Positions 10,703-21,048 of a stretch of 64,000 nt of DNA are shown one piece after another (position 1 is the stretch's first letter; each line of letters opens with the position of its first letter). This stretch comes from Haplomitrium mnioides. Taxonomy: Eukaryota; Marchantiophyta; Haplomitriopsida; Calobryales. Position numbers and translations under genes: made by a program. The notes beneath the pieces were generated by a model. That model was not told the origin of the DNA. It saw nothing but the letters and a program-made list of their open reading frames with translations, and searched no databases. The stretch lies in the NCBI GenBank assembly GCA_049999725.1, contig JBNGIS010033853.1, positions 1 through 64,000 on the forward strand, written 5' to 3'.

Positions 10703-10720
10703 AACCTTGCTATGATACCA
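10703..10720 (-). other. primer-binding site of copia element
   Basis: The complement reads TGGTATCATAGCAAGGTT directly inside the 5' LTR (10721). It is one base off the initiator-Met PBS TGGTATCAGAGC, consistent with age. Confidence 0.85.
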
Positions 10721-11068
10721 TGTGAGAAAATCAAAGAGAGAGCAATATGGAGCCAATATAACAGTGCTAGTAGCACTCTATTACACCTGCATCAAGCATA
10801 CAGCGGGGAGGAGCATGAGAGATCCTCAACAACAATAAGGAAGTATATAATGAATGGGCAATAGCCCCCTCTCTCCGTTATATACACAAATACCTAGGCC
10901 CAGCAAATTAGGGTTGGCACTTAAGGACAAAATAGAAGTCAACACTGAAAGACAAAATGGAATAAGACAAACATGAGAATAGGACAAAATGGTATTTTGT
11001 TCTATCTCAATTTAGACTATCCTGGTCTAAATTCACTAGATAACTTAACAGAGCTCGAATTCTCAACA
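10721..11068 (-). repeat. 5' LTR of copia element
   Basis: The same 348-bp length and ends as the copy at 7962-8309. The TATA motif at about 10880-10888 is partly degraded (GTTATATACAC against CTTATATAAAC). Confidence 0.92.
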
Positions 11069-11560
11069 CGCTGGCCATTGTCCTTACTTCTTAGTCTTCA
11101 GACAACACGCTCTGGAACCAATAAAGTACGAAGTGCTGACCTGAAGGTTGTTGGAGGAAGAGAGAATGGCAGAGGATCAGAGAAGGAGGGTAAGGCTGTA
11201 TCAACTAGAGAGTTTGGAGGAGACAAAGGAGCAAGCCCAAGGGCGATTGGAGCACTACTAGGAATTGTGGAAGAAGCAACATGACAAGGGCCTGAAATCG
11301 ACGGATCTTTGTGAGGGAGACCTAGTGCTGCTATGTGACAGCCAATTTGTACACTTCCTAGGGAAATTACACACAAGGTGGATGGGACCCTTTGTCTTAT
11401 GGAGGCTGCATCAAAATAGGTCTGCAGAGCTAGAAACATTGGAGGGGTAGTGATTCGCAAATCGAGTACATTTCGATTGCCTCAAAAGGTATGTTAACAA
11501 GGAAAAAGATGGAGAGGGTCAAGGGTTGACCCGTTAAAAAATTTATAAAATTTATAAAAA
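11069..11560 (+). pseudogene. B1 integrase, C-terminal part
   Basis: The frame interrupted at 7961 resumes here: GHCPYFLVF-like sequence, then LEHY..LWKKQHDKGLKSTD, LCEGDLVLLCDSQFVHFLGK, LHTRWMGPFVL and RVHFDCLKRYVNKEK. It is the same as B2 at 23455-23920, including the W-M-G-P-F/W-x-x-P-F module. Several stops are present. Confidence 0.8.
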
Positions 11561-11756
11561 ATAAAAGTTAAAAAATAAAAAATAATGGGGGAGTTCCAGT
11601 TTGGCAGAGGTGAGTGTGTGACTGTGGTCAGAGGTTGCATTTTCGCTTCGTCAAATTTGTATCTATCTACACAGCGGCCACTTCGGAAGAGGCAACCAGC
11701 AGAGTGGAACGGAGGAGGGTGTTCGTGGGGACGCTTCACACTAAAAGGAGGAGTTA

Positions 11757-14295
11757 TGTCAACCGGTGACATGAGGCGCTATGGAAGAACCCTTGGAATC
11801 GGAAGCGACATTGAAGCGATTCTCCACTCTTAAGTGTTTAGGTACCCCGGAAGCAGCGGATCAACTCATATCAGTGAGTAAGAGTAGATCGCCTAGATCC
11901 GAGGAATGGAATTGGGACTGTGATGGGCAAGGAAGAGAGGCTGACAGAAGAAGGTGCTCACGGGGTCGCTTCGCAATTGGAAGGGGAGTTATGTTAGCCG
12001 GTGAATGGGGACACTACTAAAAAAATTGAAGGAATCAAAAGCATCGTCGGAACAATTCTCGACTTCTAAAGCGCAGGGATACACTAGAAGCATCATGGTA
12101 CTCCAGATCGGGGGCAAGCAAAAGAGATCATGCAAGCATCATCAAAATGCATAAATCAAGGTCAGGGTAGGGAAGAACAAAACACTCGCTAGAGGTAATA
12201 AGCACAGAAGTAGAAGGAAGAGCGACTTCGAAAGCAAAGAAAGATCTAGGATTGGATGAGGACGACCAAGGGCACAGGATGGAAATCAAAGATTGACGGC
12301 AGATAGAAGGAACCGTAGGTATGGTAGAATGTTGCAGTGTAAACTTTCAGGTACAACGGTTGGAAGTTGAACGGCGAAGACAACGATCCTTGTGAGGCAG
12401 CGACGAGCTAGGGATCGGGGGACACTACGTTTCCCTCGACATGGATGGGCCTCACCCGGATCAGGATCTTTTTTGGACTCCTGAAAAAAAAACTGCTTGG
12501 TGGAAGGTCCAAAGAAGTATCAAAAGAGGGGGAGGACGGAGTATTTTTTGAAAGAATGCGCCAAAAGAGCCAGTCACCTCCAGTCAACTTTGGATCCTCC
12601 AGCCAACTTTGTACTCACCAGTCTAAGGAATCCTTTGGATTGAGTCCACGATCAACTTCAGATCTAGGTCAACATGGTGGTCCACCTTCCAGTTTGAAGA
12701 CAACGTTGGACAGCGCCCTGTAGAGAAAAGTCAACTTCGGACTCAACAGTCCGAGGGATTTTTTTAGACTCACCAGTTTGAGGAATCCTTCGGATCGGGT
12801 CCATGGTCAACTTTGGATCTAGGTTAGCGCAATGGTCCAACTTCTAGTTTGAAGAGAGCGTTGGATGGCGCCTTGCGGAGAAAAGTCAACTTCAGACTCA
12901 GTAGTCCGAGGGATTCTTTGGACTCACCAGTCCAAGGAATCATTCAGATCATATCTGCAATCAACTTTGGATCCAAGTCAAGGCAGCGGTCCAACTTCTA
13001 GTTTGAAGATGGCGTCGGACGACGCCTTGTAGAGAAAAGTCAATCTCCGATTCAATGGTCCAATGGATTCTTCGGGCTCACATGTCCGCGGTTCTCTTCG
13101 GAACTATCCGCAGAAAACTTTGGACTTATCCGTGGAATACTTTGGAGCAAGCCTTTGTCATCTTCGAAACTGACCGTTAAACTTGGATCATTCCGCAAAA
13201 AGTCTGAACAAGTGTCACCACGTCAGGAGCACATTGCCAACGAGAAAAACAACCACCACGAAGGGAAACGAGAACGAAGGAAGATGTGGTGTGGGGGAGT
13301 ATAGATGGATGCACTGCGACGTTGAGGGGGTTGGTGTGCATGCAAACTAGACACACGCAAGTAATGTCAGAACATGAAGACGCAATGACGAAAGGAAGGA
13401 AGAATTCCAGTGAAGCGAGCGGACTAGTGCAAAGGGCTAGCAAAGGTGGAGGTGGATTGGAATGGCATCAAGAATCGATGGGCGAGGAACTCTAAAGCCT
13501 CAAGCGATCCACCTGTACTCATTTTTGCAGGTGGACCAACATTAGGAGGTGAATCGATACGTAAAGCTGAAGGGGGTTCTATCGGTCTTGAATTCGAGAG
13601 AGGCTGCCAAAGGGGGATCTTGGGGTCATCTCAGCATTGTCTGTGTAGGAGCATCAATCCCAAAGACGCTCTGAGTGCGTTTTTGGTCTAATTTCTCCAA
13701 AGGAGACAAGAGAGAAGTGGTTGCATTAGTGCTCACACACTGCGGAGAAGATCCATTCGAGGTTCGGGGTGGAGTGTATGGCCAACAATTGAGAGGACTG
13801 TCTTCTAGAGGTGGAAGTTAAAGAAGACCTCTTCCGAGCCTGAGGAAGTACATTAAAGAATTCTCGCAAGGGAAGTTGAAAAACTATCTAGAAGAGGTGC
13901 GTGGGTGGGAGATTGACTGAAGGTTGGAGTGGTGAGTTGATGAGGAGAGAAATCTGCTAGGAAGGTCCGAGCTTGTGACGTTGAGAGGCATACAATTTTG
14001 GTGGAGTGCAGGGTGTTTGGATCCAGTTTTGGATCTTTGAAGTGTACTTCGGACTGCCACTAGAAGTACCTCGGTCTTGTCTGTGTGTATTTTGGAATTG
14101 TGTGTGAATGAGCAAGATCGATGTCAAAGTAGTTGTTGATCTGTGGAATGATCTGTAAGGTGAAGAGAAACTCCTTAAGACCACAAAGAGATAACTTGCA
14201 ACAAGGCTATCTCATAAAAGAACCTGAGCCCCTATTTTGTCCAACCCTGCCTTCCAAAGTGGCACTTTTAGAGGTTAATGCCTGAAGGAGAAGCA
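11757..14295 (+). repeat. 3' LTR of B1 (about 2.5 kb)
   Basis: A purine-rich tract (AAAAGGAGGAGTTA, ending 11756) precedes the LTR start TGTCAACCGGTGAC. It is co-linear with the B2 LTRs, including GTTGACTT-rich repeats (about 12590-13100) and the block TTCTCGCGAGGGAAGTTG (about 13860). It ends ...GGAGAAGCA, comparable to GGGGAGTGCA at the end of the B2 5' LTR. It contains no coding sequence. Confidence 0.75.
11938..12012 (+). repeat. internal copy of the PPT/LTR-start module
   Basis: GGGGTCGCTTCGCAATTGGA followed by AGGGGAGTTATGTTAGCCGG repeats, with changes, the module at 11727-11766 (polypurine tract plus LTR start), 235 bp further in. A diverged equivalent exists inside the B2 5' LTR near 15645-15675 and inside its 3' LTR near 24290-24320, so the duplication is an old feature of the family. 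Confidence 0.6.
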
Positions 14296-14560
14296 TGACA
14301 TTCACATACAAATCTGAAGCACTTCTAGTTGCAGTCCGAAGTATATTATAGGGATCCAAAGCTGGACCAAAACACCTTGCTTACAAAATAAGATCAAGGT
14401 TCAACATCCCAAAATGGAAGAGGGCAATGGTTATGGTTCTAGCTCTCTTTTGCAGCGGTTTCCCAAATTTCTAACAAGCTATAATACAGATTTACTCCGA
14501 ATTCGAAGTACTTTCCAAGAAATACGAATAACATGCAAAAATAACTAACACATAAGAATA

Positions 14561-14789
14561 CACACACACTCTGTCTCCGCCACGAGTCTTCTGATCCAGA
14601 ACGATCTCATCAGCTCAAGATCTGACTTTCAACAATGCCAAAAATGTATGACTTTCAACCGTCACAAAATCTGCACACACACACTCTGTTCTCCGCCACG
14701 AGTCTTTTGATGCAGAATGACCTCAACAACTCAAGATCCGACTTTCAACAGCGTAAAAAATGTATGACTCTCAACTGTCACAAGATCTG
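14561..14789. repeat. tandem duplication, about 113 bp x 2
   Basis: Two adjacent copies (14561-14673 and 14674-14789) each begin with a (CA)n run and continue CTCCGCCACGAGTCTT, AACTCAAGATC/AGCTCAAGATC, ATGTATGACT and CACAA.ATCTG. The copies differ at scattered positions. They lie inside B3 and are absent from the B1 LTR. Confidence 0.8.
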
Positions 14790-15456
14790 ACCTTTACAAC
14801 CGACTTCTCTCCTCATCCCTCAGCAATTCCAACATCCCTTTAATCTCTCACTCATGCACCATGTCAAGATAGTTTTTCAACTTCCCTCGCGAGAAGCCTT
14901 GAATTTGGTTCCTTAGGCTCGAAATAGGTCTTCTTTAACTTCCACCTCTCGAAGACATTCCTCTCAACTGCTGGCCACACACTCCATCCCGAACCTCGAC
15001 TGGATCTTTTGCACAGTACGCAAGCACTAATGCAACCACTTTTATCTTGACTCCACTTGAGAGATAAGACCATAAACACACTCTGAGCATTCTTGGGATC
15101 GATGCTCCTACACAGTCAATGCTAAGATGACCCCAAGATCCCCCCTTGGCAGCCGCTCCCGAATTTAGGACCGAAAGAACTCCCTTTAGCTTCAAGTATC
15201 GATTCACCTCCGAATGTTGGTCCACCTACAAAGATGAGTTCACTTGGATGGCTTGAGCCTCTAGAGCTCCTCGCCCAGCAATTCTCAGCGCCCGTGTAGT
15301 CCACCTCCACCCCTGCAAGCCTCTTGCACGAGTCCACTCGCTTCAAGTGAAGCTTCACTAGAATTCTTTCCTCCCTCCCTCGCTGGGTCTTCTTATCTAA
15401 GGTCATTTTCACACCTCAAACTTGCATACACATCAACCCTTCAACATCGCAACGAG

Positions 15457-15461
15457 CCAAT
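15457..15461 (+). other. target-site duplication of B2, left copy
   Basis: CCAAT directly before TGTCAGCC at 15462. The same CCAAT follows the last base of the element at 36026-36030. Confidence 0.92.
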
Positions 15462-16047
15462 TGTCAGCCAATGACGTTGGGCACTAAGGAAGAATTCATG
15501 AGATCCGAGGTGGCATTGGAACAATTTCTCTCTTGTAAGTGTTAAAGTACCTCGAAAGAAGTGGATCAACTCCTATCAATGAGTATGAACGGATTGTTGG
15601 GATTTGAGGAGTCGAATGGGATCGTTTTGGGAGGAGAGAAGGGAGTTGTGATAGCTAGCGAGTGGGGAGGAACCACTGAATTTTTAAAGAAGCAGAAGAG
15701 AACCTGAAAATATCATCGGAATGCATGAATAAAGGCCCCAATAGGAGGAAGGGAGGGCGACCTCGGAAGTGAGGAAGAACCAGGGACTAGAGAAGGAGGA
15801 TTTGAGATGTGGGGCAAAGATCGAAGAGCGATGGTGAGAGGAGGGGATTCATACAAGGAAAGACCGCAGCACAAGCCTTCAGATGCCACGCACTAGAAGT
15901 AGGAATCAGGAAGAGAAAGGAGGGGCCATGGCCTTTGTAAGCAGCGACTACGCCAAGGATTGGGGGATGCTCCAATCCCTCAAGTGTTAACGGGTTCTAC
16001 TAAGGCCCGCAACCAATTCCTTCACGGTTCAGCAGGCTTTGGCGGAG

Positions 16048-16434
16048 ACGTGGCGGGCGTAGGGTGTCCGCAGCCCTTTGCGGAAACATGGCGTCTTCAA
16101 GAGTGTCCAAGGAGATTCAGCGGAGACGTGGCGGACACAAGGTGTCTCTGGCCCTTTGCAGAAACGTGGTGTCCTCAGAGGAGCCCATTGGATCCTTCGA
16201 GTCAGAGAGAGGTCAAATACAGACGAAGGTCAGCGCGATGGTCAAGCTTTCCCGTTGAAAACAGCGATCGATGGCGTTCCCTCGGAAACGTGGCGTCCTT
16301 AGAGGCGTCTGGGAGATTCAGCGGACACGTGGCACTTTAGAAGAGCCCGTTGGATTCTTGGGAACTAGGTCAGCGTGGCGGTCCACCTTCCCTGTTGAAA
16401 ACAACGACAGACAGTGTTGGCTCGGATACGTGGC
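16048..16434 (+). promoter_or_regulatory. ACGTGGC (G-box/ABRE-like) array in B2 LTR
   Basis: Exact ACGTGGC occurs at 16048-16054, 16126-16132, 16288-16294, 16327-16333 (as CACGTGGC) and 16428-16434, with near matches between (ACATGGC, ACGTGGT). Repeats of GGAGCCCGTTGGAT-like sequence travel with them. The 3' LTR keeps some, for example GACACGTGGCAC just right of 34345. Binding by bZIP factors is inference. Confidence 0.5.
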
Positions 16435-16485
16435 ACTTCAGTAGAGCCCGTTGGATCCTTCGGGTCAAAAAGAAGTCAACTACGG

Positions 16486-16589
16486 ACAAAGGTCAGAGCG
16501 GCGGTCCACCTTCCTTATTGAAAACGACGTCANNNNNNNNNNACAAAGGTCAGAGCGGCGGTCCACCTTCCTTATTGAAAACGACGTCA
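16486..16589. other. assembly gap with duplicated flanks
   Basis: Ten N at 16533-16542. The 47 bases before (16486-16532) and the 47 after (16543-16589) are identical. This is the signature of two overlapping contigs joined without merging, so one copy is very likely artificial. Confidence 0.9.
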
Positions 16590-18258
16590 GACGGCACTGC
16601 CTCAAATACATAGCACTTTGGCAAACTTCCCTTGGATACTTCGGGTCATAAACAAGTCAACCACGGACAGAGGTCAGCGCGACAGTCCAACATCCAAGTT
16701 GAAGACTCCGTCGGACGCAACAACGGAGGAAAAGTCAACAATGGGCTCTATTCCGTGCGATTCTTCGGAACTCTATTTCGTGGGATTCTTTAGAACTCTA
16801 TTCCGTGGGATTCTTCGGAACTCTATTCTGCGGGGTTCTTCGGACTTGGTTCCGCGGGAATCTTTGGAATATCAGTCCGCGAGATTCTTCGGACTCGACC
16901 CCGTATGATCGTTGTACTTGGAAGCATTTTGCGAATAGATGGGAGAGGTGTTGCCACGTTCGGAGCCGAGCCTAACAAGAACAACAACTTTTTCAAACAA
17001 GAAGGATTCATAGGGGCGGAGGAGCGTGAGGTATACATTGACGGGCTTCCAGTGTGATCGGGTTGGTGTGCAAGCAAGCTAGAGATGCGCGAGCGATCTC
17101 GAGACAAAAATACGCAACAAGGTAAGGTAGAGGGGATTCTAGTGAGAGTTTACATGAAGCGAGTGTACTTGCGTTGGGGGCTAGTAGAGGTGAAGGTGGA
17201 CTGGAGGGGTGCCAAGAATCACTGAGTGAGGAGCTCTAGAGGCTCTGACGATCCATGTGAACTCATCCTTGCGGGTGGACTTGTAGCGGAGGTGAATTGA
17301 TATGGGAGATTTGAAGGGGATCCTATTTGTTGAGAATTCAAAAGAGACTGCCAAGTGGGATCTTGGGGTCATCTGTGCATCCTTTGTGCAGGAGCATCAA
17401 ACCAGGAGTGCTCAGAGTGTGCTCTGGTGTAAACTTTCAAGTGGAACTAAGAAGAGAGTAGTTGTGTTAGTGCTTGCGCACTACGGAGAAGACCTGTTCA
17501 AGGCTCAAAGGTGGAGTGAGCTGCCAACAGTTGGGAGGACTGTCTTCCAGAGGTGGAAGTGAAAGAAATCCTCTTCCGAGCTTGAGGAAGTAAATCCAAG
17601 GCTTCTCGCGAGGGAAGTTGAAAAACTATTTGGAAGAAGGGTGTGTGTGTGAGAGAGGAAAGGAAGGTTGAGGTGGTAAGTTGAGAAAGAATGGAGGAGT
17701 CCGTTGGGGAGATCAGTCTTGGTGGTCCTGCAAGGCTTCTGGTTTTGGTGAAGTGCAATAAGTGTGTATGTTTGTAATTGTATATGAGTATGTTAGTTAG
17801 ATTTGAATTGTGTTATATTGTCTAAGAAACAATTAGAGCTAGGATCATACAAGTACCAGTTGTTTAGACCTTGGGACATCCCTGTGAAGGGGGAGTCAAA
17901 CCTCTTGACATAGTTCTATGACTCTGGAGTCATTACATTCTGCTCGTGAAGTGTATACAAGGTGGCTGGGTCCAGATTGAGGACCCCTTAATTACATTGA
18001 AGATTACCATAGAGATACTTAGGTTTATGTGCATGTGTATTATGGTATTGGGAGTGAATGAGCAGATTGGATGCTGATGTGAATGTTGAGGTCAAGCAAG
18101 GGCGTGTATGGTAAAGAGAGATTCTTGAAATCCTCAAAGTGATAACTGGATATGGGCCATCAAACAAAAGACACTTATTCCCTTGTTTTTGTCCTCCCTT
18201 GCATTCCAAGTGGCACGTGTGACGGTTAAGGCCTAGAGGAGGGGAGTGCATAATTTTT

Positions 18259-18275
18259 TGGCGCTAGAAGGAGGG
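18259..18275 (+). other. primer-binding site of B2
   Basis: TGGCGCTAGAAGGAGGG, 8 bp after the LTR end. TGGCGC is the usual first six bases of many plant gypsy PBSs. I do not assign the tRNA species. Confidence 0.65.
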
Positions 18276-18556
18276 TGAAAGGCTTGCAGAAAGCTTGAGA
18301 CCAACTCGAGACCAAGCTATTACTTTGTGCACCAAGAGCTTCAATTCGAATTGTGCAAGAGAATTCCGAGAAACAGAGCACCCTGTGGTGAGCCTGTTGA
18401 AGAAGAGTGGAGATAGGAATCAACTTGTGGGTGGAATTGTCCTTGCCTAGTGCTAGGATGGCAAACCCAATACCCCCGTCTGGATTGAGGGCCAGATTTA
18501 AATACAATTCCTTCAAGGAGCATCTGAAGGACGACCTCGATGCCTAGCTAGATGAT

Positions 18557-19435
18557 ATGGAGAACACCATGCCAGCTAATGGAGAAAGCCATGTAAAAAT
18601 CAGAATTCTGCTAGGGGTCCTGAAGGGAGAGGTCCAGCCATGGTACAAGGATTTTCTCAACAACGTCAAGATGGACTGGGGTGCCTTCAAAGTTGCCTTC
18701 ATTGCAAAGTTCAAAGGAATTGGGAAGGAAACAAAGGCGCTGATCAAAATGGGTCAACTAAGGATGAAAAAGAAAGAGTCAGTTAGGAAATTCCTCCTGA
18801 GATTTAAGAAAGTGGCTCGGAAGCTGAATCCCATAGCCACGGATGGGATGCTCACATCGTGGTTTCTGGTAGCCCTACCTAGGGGAATTGGGACCTGGGT
18901 GAGGCAAACGAATATGCAGACGCTGGTCAATGCAGCCCGCTTCCATGTAAAGGTTGCAATCACGAGCTCCCGCGGAAAGGCCAGAGCAAAGTATGAGTCC
19001 GATGACTCTTCAGACACTTCAGATAGCGAAGAGGAGATGGATGAAAGTTCCGCGGCCTCCTCGGAAAGCAAGAGCAACTCGGACAAGAGTAGCTCAGAGG
19101 AGGACTGGTCATTGCAGAAGAAGAAAAAACAGAAGGATCCGAAGAAGAAAAAACAAGCCAAAGAGAGAGAGGTGCATCAGTGCAAGGGGACTAGCAAAGG
19201 AAAATACATAAGAAGTGAACTTGAACCCGAGACGAGCAAGAAGCAAGGTGAGAGGGATCGAATTGAGAAGCTGAGTGCAAAGATGGAGGCAATGAATATC
19301 TTATTGGCAAGAATCAAACCGGAAGGCCGGCCACTACCTACTAGGCGAGTCAGAGTGTGGTGCATGAGATGTAACAAATATGGCCACTCCCTTCAAGAAT
19401 GCCCGGCAAAAAATAATGCGGTACACTACGTGTGA
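18557..19435 (+). CDS. B2 gag capsid region with first zinc knuckle
   Basis: An uninterrupted 292-codon frame. The first 140 residues match retrotransposon gag (ILLGVLKGEVQPWYKDFLNN, FKGIGKETKALIKMGQLRMK, ESVRKFLLRFKKVARKLNPI). Then follow an acidic/serine tract (DDSSDTSDSEEEMDESS), a long lysine-rich stretch and one knuckle, C-M-R-C-N-K-Y-G-H-S-L-Q-E-C (19361-19402, C-x2-C-x4-H-x4-C). The frame ends in TGA at 19433-19435, but gag-like sequence with two more knuckles continues, so this stop may be secondary. Upstream DNA 18276-18556 may hold the true N-terminus in broken form (sequence such as SSFKEHLKDDLDA ends at 18546 with a stop). Confidence 0.8.
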   Translation: MENTMPANGESHVKIRILLGVLKGEVQPWYKDFLNNVKMDWGAFKVAFIAKFKGIGKETKALIKMGQLRMKKKESVRKFLLRFKKVARKLNPIATDGMLTSWFLVALPRGIGTWVRQTNMQTLVNAARFHVKVAITSSRGKARAKYESDDSSDTSDSEEEMDESSAASSESKSNSDKSSSEEDWSLQKKKKQKDPKKKKQAKEREVHQCKGTSKGKYIRSELEPETSKKQGERDRIEKLSAKMEAMNILLARIKPEGRPLPTRRVRVWCMRCNKYGHSLQECPAKNNAVHYV

Positions 19436-20272
19436 GAAGAGGCACCGGAGTATGTAAGGGAGGAAGTGGAGTATGTGATGGAAGAGGCCCTTGAGATGGT
19501 ATACTAGATCAATAGGGCGCCTCGCACCATGCTGAGTAGGCCTGCAGTGGGGTGCAGAGGGCTAGGAAATCAGTGGGCTACTAATCGCCCACCCCTGACA
19601 ACAATAATGGTATGTTGGAATTGTGGTCAGCTCGACCACATTTTCTTTAACTGTCCGGAGCCACGGAAGAGCAGTTATGGCCAACCGCCTGCCTTATGCT
19701 TCTAATGCAAGAAGGAGGGGCATGTGGCGGTCAATTGCCCACTTAGCCGAAGGCCGAATGCATCCCCCGACCTAAGCGTGAATCCCCCTCCCCCTGCAAT
19801 TGTCAATCTCATAGCGCTGGAAAAAGAGGAGGAAGCAGAATTGCCCGAATGGGAGACACCTGTTCCTGAAGATTGTTGTCGAGTGGTGACCCGGGTCAAG
19901 GCAAAGGCCAAGAAAAAGAGTCAAAGGAAGAGCGAGCAGAAGGCCAAGAAGGGGGCGGCCCAAGCAACCTCGTTGCGGAGTGATTTAGATTATCAAAGGG
20001 ATAATCCGAAGTGGTTCTACCCCAAGCAACAAGACCACGTAAGGAAGCAGTTGGAGGCTTTGGAAGCATTGGAGGAGGAGCAGGCAGTGATGAAGACCCT
20101 GAAGAAGGTTCGCAAGCAGCAAGGGGAGTTCAAAGAAGCGGGGGCGAAGATCACAGCCTCCGAAGGGAGAATAAAACCCGTTCCATACAACATTGAGGCA
20201 GATGTGAGGGACTGCCCTACTACGGCCATAGTATGCCAATTGATCAAAGACATCTTGTTGTATAGAAGGTAG
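19436..20272 (+). pseudogene. B2 gag C-terminal region, two more zinc knuckles
   Basis: C-W-N-C-G-Q-L-D-H-I-F-F-N-C (19613-19654) and C-F-stop-C-K-K-E-G-H-V-A-V-N-C (19697-19738) are two further CCHC knuckles; the second contains a TAA. With the one at 19361 the gag had three. The frame 19724-20272 that follows is basic and glutamate-rich (AKAKKKSQRKSEQKAKKGAA, LEALEALEEEQAVMKTLKKV), probably a coiled coil linking to protease. Confidence 0.75.
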
Positions 20273-20281
20273 CTCTGAGAA

Positions 20282-20820
20282 TTGTTAATAGGAGCCAAGA
20301 GGAGGAGAAGGTTGCCCCGAGTGGGAGCTTTGGCGGATCTGCAGCTAGTGTGTGAGGACAAAAGGGTCCTAGAGATCGACATCCAAATAGCGGGATGCAC
20401 CCTGTCGATGGTGCGTGTAGACGGAGGGGCAGGAGTGAACATAATGGTGGAGGAGACCACCTATAAGCTGGGACTCACGTAATTCCAACCCACAGTCAGA
20501 ATCATGAGGTTGGTGGATGGATCCCAGGTGAAACTATTAGGCTCTGTCCTCCAAGTGCCTACCTTCATCAGAGGAAAAGAATTCAAGCTGAATTACCTAA
20601 TCATGCGGCAAGCTAGAACGCCTCTATATCCTATACTAATTGGAAGACCTTGGCTGTATGCGGCCCGAGTCTTGCATAACTAGGGAAATTCATAATTGGT
20701 GTTTGGTCTCGAGAAGACAGTAGTGCACTACGGACCTGTTCCTCACCTGGGAGAAACGCAAGCAGAAGAGGAGTATGACAGTGAGTGGTCCAAAGAGGAG
20801 GAAGAATCAGAATACCACTA
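20282..20820 (+). pseudogene. B2 protease region
   Basis: LADLQLVCEDKRVLEIDIQI, then MVRVDGGAGVNIM, in which V-D-G-G-A stands for the D-S/T-G-A active site of retropepsins, then after a stop RLVDGSQVKLLGSVLQVPTF and ILIGRPWLYAARVL, the G-R-P-W-L end of gypsy proteases. Ser/Thr to Gly at the active site is unusual and probably inactivating. An acidic linker (EEEYDSEWSKEEEESEY) leads on to RT. Confidence 0.75.
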
Positions 20821-21048
20821 CTAGGTTTAGATGGTAAGCAAAGCCACAGAGGAAGATTTGTCGGAAGAAAGTGTGGTGTCTGTATATCAAATTGAGATAG
20901 AAGAGTACACATAAATAGAGCACCATCAGAAGGAAGCCATGGAGGATCTGGTAGGGGATGAGGACACTAAGGCCAGAAGAAAGGAGGGGTCCAAAGTGTC
21001 TCATCGGATGCAGGGGCGGACACAGAAAAGTCTAAAGAGTCTCCTCGG

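Larger units (their letters stand above)
7962..11068 (-). mobile_element. Ty1/copia element with both LTRs and a large internal deletion
   Basis: Two 348-bp LTRs (7962-8309 and 10721-11068) flank only about 2.4 kb of internal DNA. Coding order on the minus strand is gag, then directly RT and RNase H. Protease and integrase are absent. The element sits inside the integrase of B1, whose frame continues on both sides. No exact 5-bp duplication is seen directly at the ends (CATTG occurs at 7957-7961 and, offset by 7 bp, at 11076-11080). The LTR pair differs at many sites, so the insertion is not recent. Confidence 0.92.
6250..14295 (+). mobile_element. Ty3/gypsy element B1, 5'-truncated, split by copia
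   Basis: It begins within RT (RKFQEIFIND) and continues through RNase H and integrase. The copia insertion 7962-11068 interrupts it, and integrase resumes at 11069, followed by non-coding DNA and a 2.5 kb 3' LTR. It is co-linear with B2 at 21780-26000 and is the same family. It has numerous stops and frameshifts. Confidence 0.85.
14296..15461 (-). repeat. B-family LTR B3, distal part (minus)
   Basis: Its complement matches the 3' half of the B1 and B2 LTRs (TTCTCGCGAGGGAAGTTG, GGACTGC.ACTAGAAGT). The remaining part continues at 36026-37550 after the B2 insertion; joining 15461 to 36031 restores the alignment to B1 around 13300. The end of the LTR, about 190 bp in the homologues, is missing at 14296, where it meets the B1 LTR tail to tail. 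Confidence 0.8.
15462..18250 (+). repeat. 5' LTR of B2 (2789 bp as assembled)
   Basis: Begins TGTCAGCCAATGACG and ends GAGGAGGGGAGTGCA. It carries a G-box-rich section, runs of GTCAAC repeats and a sequence gap (16533-16542). The 3' LTR (24122-25006 plus 34332-36025) is its partner; a length difference of about 200 bp comes partly from the duplicated sequence at the gap. Confidence 0.9.

Noticed and set aside
7957-11080. CATTG as target duplication of the copia element
   Set aside because: The left copy adjoins the LTR, but the right copy is 7 bp away from it, so it may be coincidence.
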